Below the pieces are notes generated by a model. That model made no database searches and was not told the DNA's origin. It saw only the letters and a list, made by a program, of their open reading frames with translations. From the NCBI GenBank assembly GCA_029721435.1, contig CM056573.1:97545947-97609946 (forward strand): a stretch of 64,000 bases of DNA. The letters are read 5' to 3'. Shown here piece after piece: positions 58,400-64,000 of this stretch. This DNA is from Gymnothorax reevesii (Eukaryota > Chordata > Actinopteri > Anguilliformes > Muraenidae). Position numbers and translations under genes: made by a program. Within the stretch, counting starts at the first letter, position 1, and each line of letters starts with the position of its first letter.

Positions 58400-60865
58400 G
58401 GCTGATGTCGCCCTGTGGTGTGTCCAGTACCATATGGTGAGTAAGAGGATTGTTTGATGGCCCTCATGAAATGGCCTCCCAGTTGATCTGTTGAGAAGTT
58501 TATTTGACCTCTTTTTCTCCAAGACTGTTGCTCCTAATGGCCAAAGTAGCTGTGTCAGCTGTAACTAATTTCACTGCAGATGCAATGACTCTGTTCTGTT
58601 AACATAAGGGCTGATCCTACTTGCCTCTCTCATGAGCTAATATTAAGCTTCACTGGAACTATACCATTTCTCTTTCAGGTGTTTCCAATCTTATGAAGTG
58701 AAAATTCCTTTTGCTTTTTTTTTAATCCTCCTAATAGAAAAATTCTGAAGTAATTTTGTCGTGAAGAGCTGTCACACAAGTGCCGGGCTTTCATGATGTC
58801 ATTTAAGACTTCCTGTTATTGTCAGATCTGCTGTTATGACTGGATGCCGGGCAGTGGGGAGCTCTTTGATGTCTCTCGGACAGGCTGAGATCCTATGATG
58901 GTGCAGAGTCTGCGTGAGTGTCCCTCCAAGCAAAGGAGCTAGAAGCATTTTGTTGTGGCCGTTATCAACTATAGACTGCTCTTCAGCACTTCGAACATGG
59001 CCGCATTACTGCCATTCCTAGAGTAAACATTCATACATATGAAATTATTTTCTGATTGAAATTGGTAGTGTTTAAATAGTTTTTATGATTTAAAAAAATC
59101 TCTCTGAGGACAGTAACTATTTTGTTTATGTCAGTTCTGTTGATGGCTGGGCTTTAACATCAAGTAGGGTTCTAGCCAGCCGCAGCACTCGCTGGGCTCC
59201 GCCGCGCTGAGATTTCATTCCGCTGCACTGAGAAAACTCAAAAATAGGGTCCAGGTGTTTGCTTTCTAGGATCAGTAACTTATGATGGTTACCATCAATA
59301 TAAACAAACTTTTTGGCCAAATCTCGCTGCCTTTCTCAAACGACCACACTGCTTGGAAGTTGCCTTATTGTAACTACTATGTGAAAATTCGCATAGTCCT
59401 CATCAGGTATTTTCGTCCCAAATGCTGTTCACGGCCAGAGCTACTCGCTCCTCGACAGCTTTTGGCGGGGTATTCCACGGAACCAGTTGAATAGAGAGGA
59501 GCTGGAAACTGCCTTTTTAGCTTAGTCTTTGAATTTTAAAGATCTGGCACATTATCCGTTTCGAAGAACGGAACCATACGTTCGTTTTCAAAGTGTATAA
59601 TTTACGCCGAATAGGCTACTGATCAGACGCCATTAAAAACGAAATAGACCTGATCTTTAATCTTTCAGTTTAAATTCTGTGAAATTTCACAGAATGTTAT
59701 CAGGAACTCTTTTGACGGACTCTGTTCTGGAGACTACCGAACCGTCTTGGAATACCGAAACCATTATTTTCTTGGGTAATTTAATGCGGCAAAAATTACA
59801 TGAGCCAGCTAGACAATACTTTCAAAAGGACGCCTAGGGTTGACGATGTTACACAAGACCTAAAAGCTCACCATTGGCCTCTATTAAATATTCAAAATCC
59901 CCGGGATGTCGCCCCATTCATGTGCCTCCAAGGGCTTGTTTTAACATTCTGACATTTCCTGGCCCAGCGTAGTCACATGCCATGCCATTGACCAGACCTG
60001 CAAAAATGGAAATCGCCAGACACCACTTGTCTTCTACCGCTGCTTGCGTCAAAACTTTCTTTTGTTTTACCTTGTGTCTGGTATTGGCATAACAACGACA
60101 TATTAAAAATTCATTTAGCACCAACCATTCATTGTTACTCCCTCTCATTCCGAAAAATAAGTCTGGAAAAGGCAAAACTTTACCCCTGAAATCTAACTTT
60201 CTGCCCAGAATCATTCACGGCACAGCCATGAAATTGTGACACACGTGGTGATTGGCTTGCGCTTGAGACCTGGCAGGTCGTTGTTAATATGTGTTGTTTG
60301 CATGGCTATATGGCACACGAAAAATTACTTCGGAACATGTTGGCTTAGATTGACTTTCTGTATCAGGAAAAATTTATTTGACAAAGGGAGATTCTGGTTA
60401 AAGATTTCATGCAAAACACTGAACCAAAACGCACCAAAAAATCACTTCCATTTTATCAAAATATCCTGGGGGGGCATTCCCCTGGACAACCCACCGGAGC
60501 TCGCGGGTCGCAACTGCTAGAACACCAGAGAAGCACCATTCTGAGGAAAAATACTGGCTAAAACACTGATCAAGGTTCAGGATGTTTTAAGTTCACCCCA
60601 TTACTTAGTCTATTAACTGGCACAATTTTTCTAATACATTTTTAATACATTTAATCCATACAGCTGGTTGAGCCAAACGGTTAAAGAGACACTTGGTTGA
60701 CTTTCAACTTTCAAGCCTCTCACTTCTGCTCAATAACTACTTTTGTGGAAATGAAAATTAAGTTCTTTTTCAGGGAAGGAAGAAAGTTATGACTGATATC
60801 ATATAATGGTGTCCTCTTCAATGAAATTTTCACCAATTTTGGAAACCAGAACAAAACGCATCAAA
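58400..60865. other. No gene recognised
   Basis: Some stretches, such as CCTGGGGGGGCATTCCCCTG at 60465, resemble widespread fish repeats (compare CCAGGGGGGATGACCCCAGA at 56987), but no boundaries are clear. Confidence 0.4.
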
Positions 60866-61189
60866 GATGAGTCTTTCAGGAGTATTTAATAAACAGAGAC
60901 TGCAGGTTTTCCTGCACAACAAAGAGTATAGTCAGGCTGAGGCATACAGGGACATAGGACGTCAGGCTAGGCATATTGGTAGCGAGTGGTTTGAGGTCAG
61001 TAACTGGGATGGCAGGCCAAACGAATCAGGGCCCACAGGTAGGTGCACACTTTCGGACTGGGGTGAAGAAGGCATCAGAAGAACTGCCACTCACCAGGCC
61101 TTCAAGCACTGGGAAGCATATTCCTCATAAATGGATACTGTCTTTGCCGTTTAGTCATTCACAGAAGATGGAAGAGAACCCTGAAGAAG

Positions 61190-61385
61190 GGAAACAAAAT
61201 CCAGCAAAGGGCAGATAGAGTAAGAACTTAAATACAGTACAAAAGGTAACGGTGTACAAAGTGAGTAGAAATGTGTGAGCACAGAGAAGGACACATAGAC
61301 AGGGGAGAAGAACAAGACTATAATTAACTGAGGATCAGTTCAGGAAATGAAAAAGAAACTGACAATGACAATTAGATTGAGGGAA
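61190..61385 (-). repeat. LTR-like direct repeat flanking the gypsy remnant, 3' side
   Basis: GTGTGAGCACAGAGAAGGAC with GGGGAGAAGAACAAGACTAT matches 62840-62905 (GTGCGAGCACTGGGAAGGAC, AGGGAGAAGAACGAGAC) in the same orientation. Confidence 0.55.
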
Positions 61386-61389
61386 AGTC

Positions 61390-62700
61390 AATTAAGAAAG
61401 CAAGCAGGATGACTGCACTCCAAGTGGGACATATCGAGGCCCGTCACAGGGAGGGAATTATTGTTGAGCTCCATCGTAGGAGACATGACCACTTGGCAGA
61501 GGAACCTTCTGAAAGACAGCAGAGAGTCTTGCCCAGCTCCTGGTTCAACCTCTTCATATGGCCATTGGTGTTGGGATGGAAGCCGGGTGTGAGATGACGG
61601 GGTGTGCTCACCAGGGTGTGGAAGTCTTTTCAATACTGACTTGAGAATTGTGGTCTACAATTGAAGACAATCCCCAGGGGGATGCCATGGAGGCGCACAA
61701 CATGCCGAAGGAGGAGTTCCGGTGTTGCTTTGTCGTGGTTAGCCTTGCCAGAGAGACAACGTGGGCTGCTTTCAAAAAATGCTTCATGATGGTCAAAACC
61801 ACTATGAAACCGTCAGACTCCAGCAACCCCAGTTACGAAGGCTGTGGTGACGCTTGCTCTTGGCAGATATGGAACTTAGGGGGACAGAAGGAGGTCACTG
61901 GAAGGCTAGTGACTGAACTTCACCCAGGTGTTGGTATCACAGAAAGTGACATATTCCTGGCTATCTTGCCAGATAGTGGGCCACCAGAAACACTGCCTCA
62001 CACGGGACAGGGTGCAGTAAACCCAGGATTGCATGCCAAAGGGGAGGCATGAGCCCAGGGAAAGATTTTGGCTCTCACCACCTCTTGGACAAAGAGCTGA
62101 TTTACAGGACACCTCCTACTCAGCGAGCTCCACCTCCAACGTAGTGGTGGCCTGAAGACATCTGTCAGAAACCACAGATGCTGGCTCCCCCTCGAGAGAG
62201 AGAGAGTGCCGGCAAAAAGGCGTCAGATGTCTGGTTTTTGGACCCCAGCGATAGGTGAGGGTGAAATTAAAGTGGGCAAAGAAAAGGGACCACGAGCCTG
62301 GACTGGAGTTTAGCCTCTCAGCAGAAATGGCGTATTCTAGGTTCCAGTGGTTTGTCCACATGATGAAGAGAATGCTGGCCCTCTTAAGCCAGTGTCTCCA
62401 CTCTTCAACTGCACAATCCCTTTTGCTGTAGTTCTTCTCTGTTGGGTCAGCTGGCTGGTGGATAAGACACTTGAGTGGATCTTGTCATCAGCTGCCACAC
62501 TTGACTGGGCTGGATAGCCCTAGCGCTGGTGTCAGAAGCGTCAACCTCCACAATGAACTGGTGCTGGGGGTCAGGGAGAACTAGGATAGGGGTGGTGGTA
62601 AATCTGTCTTTTAGCCGGCAAAAGGTGGAGGTGAACTGAGGGGTCCAGCAGTGAGAAAGCTTGGAGAGGGTGGACCACGGGCAGTGGGGAGGATATCCTT
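61390..62700 (-). pseudogene. Ty3/gypsy pol remnant (RT end, RNase H, integrase)
   Basis: On the minus strand the broken translation follows the order of a gypsy pol. It has FAG...KTDLPPPL and [14 protein letters not shown] pieces of the RNase H start (62600-62500), EEWRHWL and MWTNHWNLEY, LFFAHFNFTLTYRWGPK (to about 62230), then the integrase zinc-binding stretch (RQCFWWPTIWQDSQEYV, about 61960). The integrase core follows (VVLTIMKHFLKAAHVVSLA, GIP-like SPWGLSSIVDHNSQ, about 61640-61800) and HPNTNGHMKRLNQELG-type residues near 61540. Numerous stops and shifts, no protease or gag. It is a fossil retrotransposon. Confidence 0.88.
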
Positions 62701-62749
62701 TAAAAATAGATAATTGCTTTTCTTTCTAGTACTTCACTGATGACAGGAG

Positions 62750-62960
62750 AGAAAACTGAAGCCTGGAGACAAGAATCCTGAAAAAGGACATGGAGCACAG
62801 GAATTGAAAAGCACAAGACGACAATTAACAGAGTGTGTAAGAATGTGCGAGCACTGGGAAGGACACACAGATGAAAGGGAGAAGAACGAGACGGTAATGA
62901 AATAATGTACACTTATTAGGGAAACAAAAGAGAAAAGGACAGCTGGATTGCGGGAAAACG
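62750..62960 (-). repeat. LTR-like direct repeat flanking the gypsy remnant, 5' side
   Basis: Partner of 61190-61385. It directly abuts the reverse-transcriptase end, so gag, protease and most of the reverse transcriptase have been lost. Confidence 0.55.
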
Positions 62961-63191
62961 ACTATGGAAATTGTTAATCTACCTTCTTTTATGTGAAGGT
63001 AGAGTTGTTAACTCCCTTTGTGACTTTATGGCACCATAAATGACTGCATTTTATGTTGTACCAGTGGGCATACTGGCTGCTTTTGTTTTCATGCAACAAC
63101 TTTGCAGTTTTAGCATGACATTATATCAATTTCAAAATGTATTCCTCTGTGCTTTGACATTAGAATGACCATTCTGAAAAATAATGCTTAA

Positions 63192-64000
63192 AGGGAAGCT
63201 GTGCTCATTATGGTCAAAAATGAAATAATGTCACTCGATGGAACCTGAGGTGGTAAACGCACATCCTATTTGCTTTTGGAGTGGTTTTAAAATGACTGAT
63301 TACTAGAATTTTGTTTGCATAATGGGCGTAACCATTTTGTCGAGTCACATGACCTAATTCAGCTGAAGTTATGTAAACTGCGTTTAAAGAACAGCCACGT
63401 CTGTTACTATGTTGGTTAGGATCGTTCTCGAGTCTGTGTCACTGTAAACATGCCTTACTGTATCACAACACATTGCAGTGACTCTGACAGGAATAATCCC
63501 AGAAATGCCTAATTTCATGCATTACCAACTGGTAAGAAAAAGCAACACATACGGAGGCAATGGCTATCAAAATGCACTCCTCTGGAACCCAAAAAGTAAC
63601 AGGCCCATGTCGGCAGTGAACATTTCAAGTGCCCTGACGACTGCTTTGAAAATGCGATGCTACATTCCATGGGTTTTCATGAGAATGCAGTGTTGTCTGT
63701 ATTCCAGTATTTCACCCCTCCTTCAACTTCACTTTAGTTGGTCGAAAAATCTCCATCTGTGCGTGCAAAGCGATGTAGGAGCACGTATACAGGGAAGAGA
63801 GGAAGGTAGGTTGCCCAAAGTGAAGGTCCTTCATCCCCTAGCCGTAATCAACAGTGCCAGTGCTGAATCACTGGCCTATAGCTGATCAGTTCCTTGCACA
63901 TATTTACATAAACATTAGACAGATGTACAGTAACCTCATACTCATTCACAGTCATGCAGCGTATCCACTTAACTGGAAGAACTTTGCTAAATGCTCGTGA
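63192..64000 (+). mobile_element. Kolobok/T2-like element, left part, running out of the window
   Basis: TTAA at 63188-63191 followed by AGGGAAGCTGTGCTC gives TTAAAGGGA, again the TTAAAGGRR signature. A THAP-domain pseudogene follows at 63450. The right end is not in the window, so the duplication cannot be confirmed. Confidence 0.6.
63450..63746 (+). pseudogene. THAP-domain protein remnant
   Basis: The ATG frame at 63450 gives MPYCITTHCSDSDRNN (first Cys pair, C-x4-C), a stop, FHALPTGKKKQHIRRQWLSK (FH and conserved Trp), a second stop, then QAHVGSEHFKCPDDCFENAM. The family has VCSEHF here; this copy has Gly instead of the third zinc Cys while the His is kept. Two stops and the lost ligand make it non-functional. 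THAP domains bind DNA and occur in host proteins and in transposases. Confidence 0.75.

Noticed and set aside
1..64000. CRISPR array, rRNA or intact tRNA genes
   Set aside because: No regular spacer-repeat array and no cloverleaf-forming sequence were seen. The tRNA-like stretch at 8635 is a SINE remnant.

Overview
The window looks like ray-finned (teleost) fish nuclear DNA. It has one recognisable host gene, split into short exons with GT-AG introns. The rest is dense, nested transposon sequence of types common in fish: several Tc1 families, an L1/Tx1-type LINE, L2, hAT, piggyBac, Harbinger-like and Kolobok-like elements, Ty3/gypsy, and a tRNA-type SINE trace. There are no operons, rRNA genes or CRISPR arrays. 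The species cannot be named from sequence alone.

Host gene: seven exons on the + strand between 34543 and 41632 join in phase into 295 codons. They match the N-terminal half of FSIP1 (fibrous sheath-interacting protein 1). The remaining exons were not found. Two inverted copies of one Tc1 family flank exons 6 and 7.

1-7311: a Tc1 element (copy 1, minus) split by an almost complete L1-type LINE (925-6801, minus). The LINE has an intact ORF1 and an ORF2 broken by one frameshift in an A8 run, and a 16-bp target duplication proves the insertion. 7312-11877 is mostly unassigned, with a weak SINE. 11880-13491 is a complete second copy of the same Tc1, with one frameshift.

15450-24660: a nest of LTR-like repeats. 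One (minus) is cut by a TTAA-flanked Kolobok-like element and by a second terminal-inverted-repeat element. The next (plus) is cut by an ORF1-only LINE with a 13-bp target duplication, which is itself cut by a MITE. A third (minus) follows. 24660-26310 holds decayed Tc1 pieces. 28273-29255 is a Harbinger-like element with TTA duplications. 30565-32724 is a foldback element with long inverted arms, one arm split by a hAT element with an 8-bp duplication.

43467-44620 is a tandem array whose repeat length grows along the array. 46940-47930 is the 3' end of an L2 LINE. An unassigned repeat occurs at 48555 and twice inside a piggyBac-like element (56452-58387). 52662-55962 is a Kolobok-like element with a broken THAP domain. 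61390-62700 is a gypsy pol remnant. 63192 to the end starts another TTAA/THAP element that runs out of the window. The main biological interest is the nesting order, the group of TTAA/THAP elements, and the inverted Tc1 pair around FSIP1 exons.
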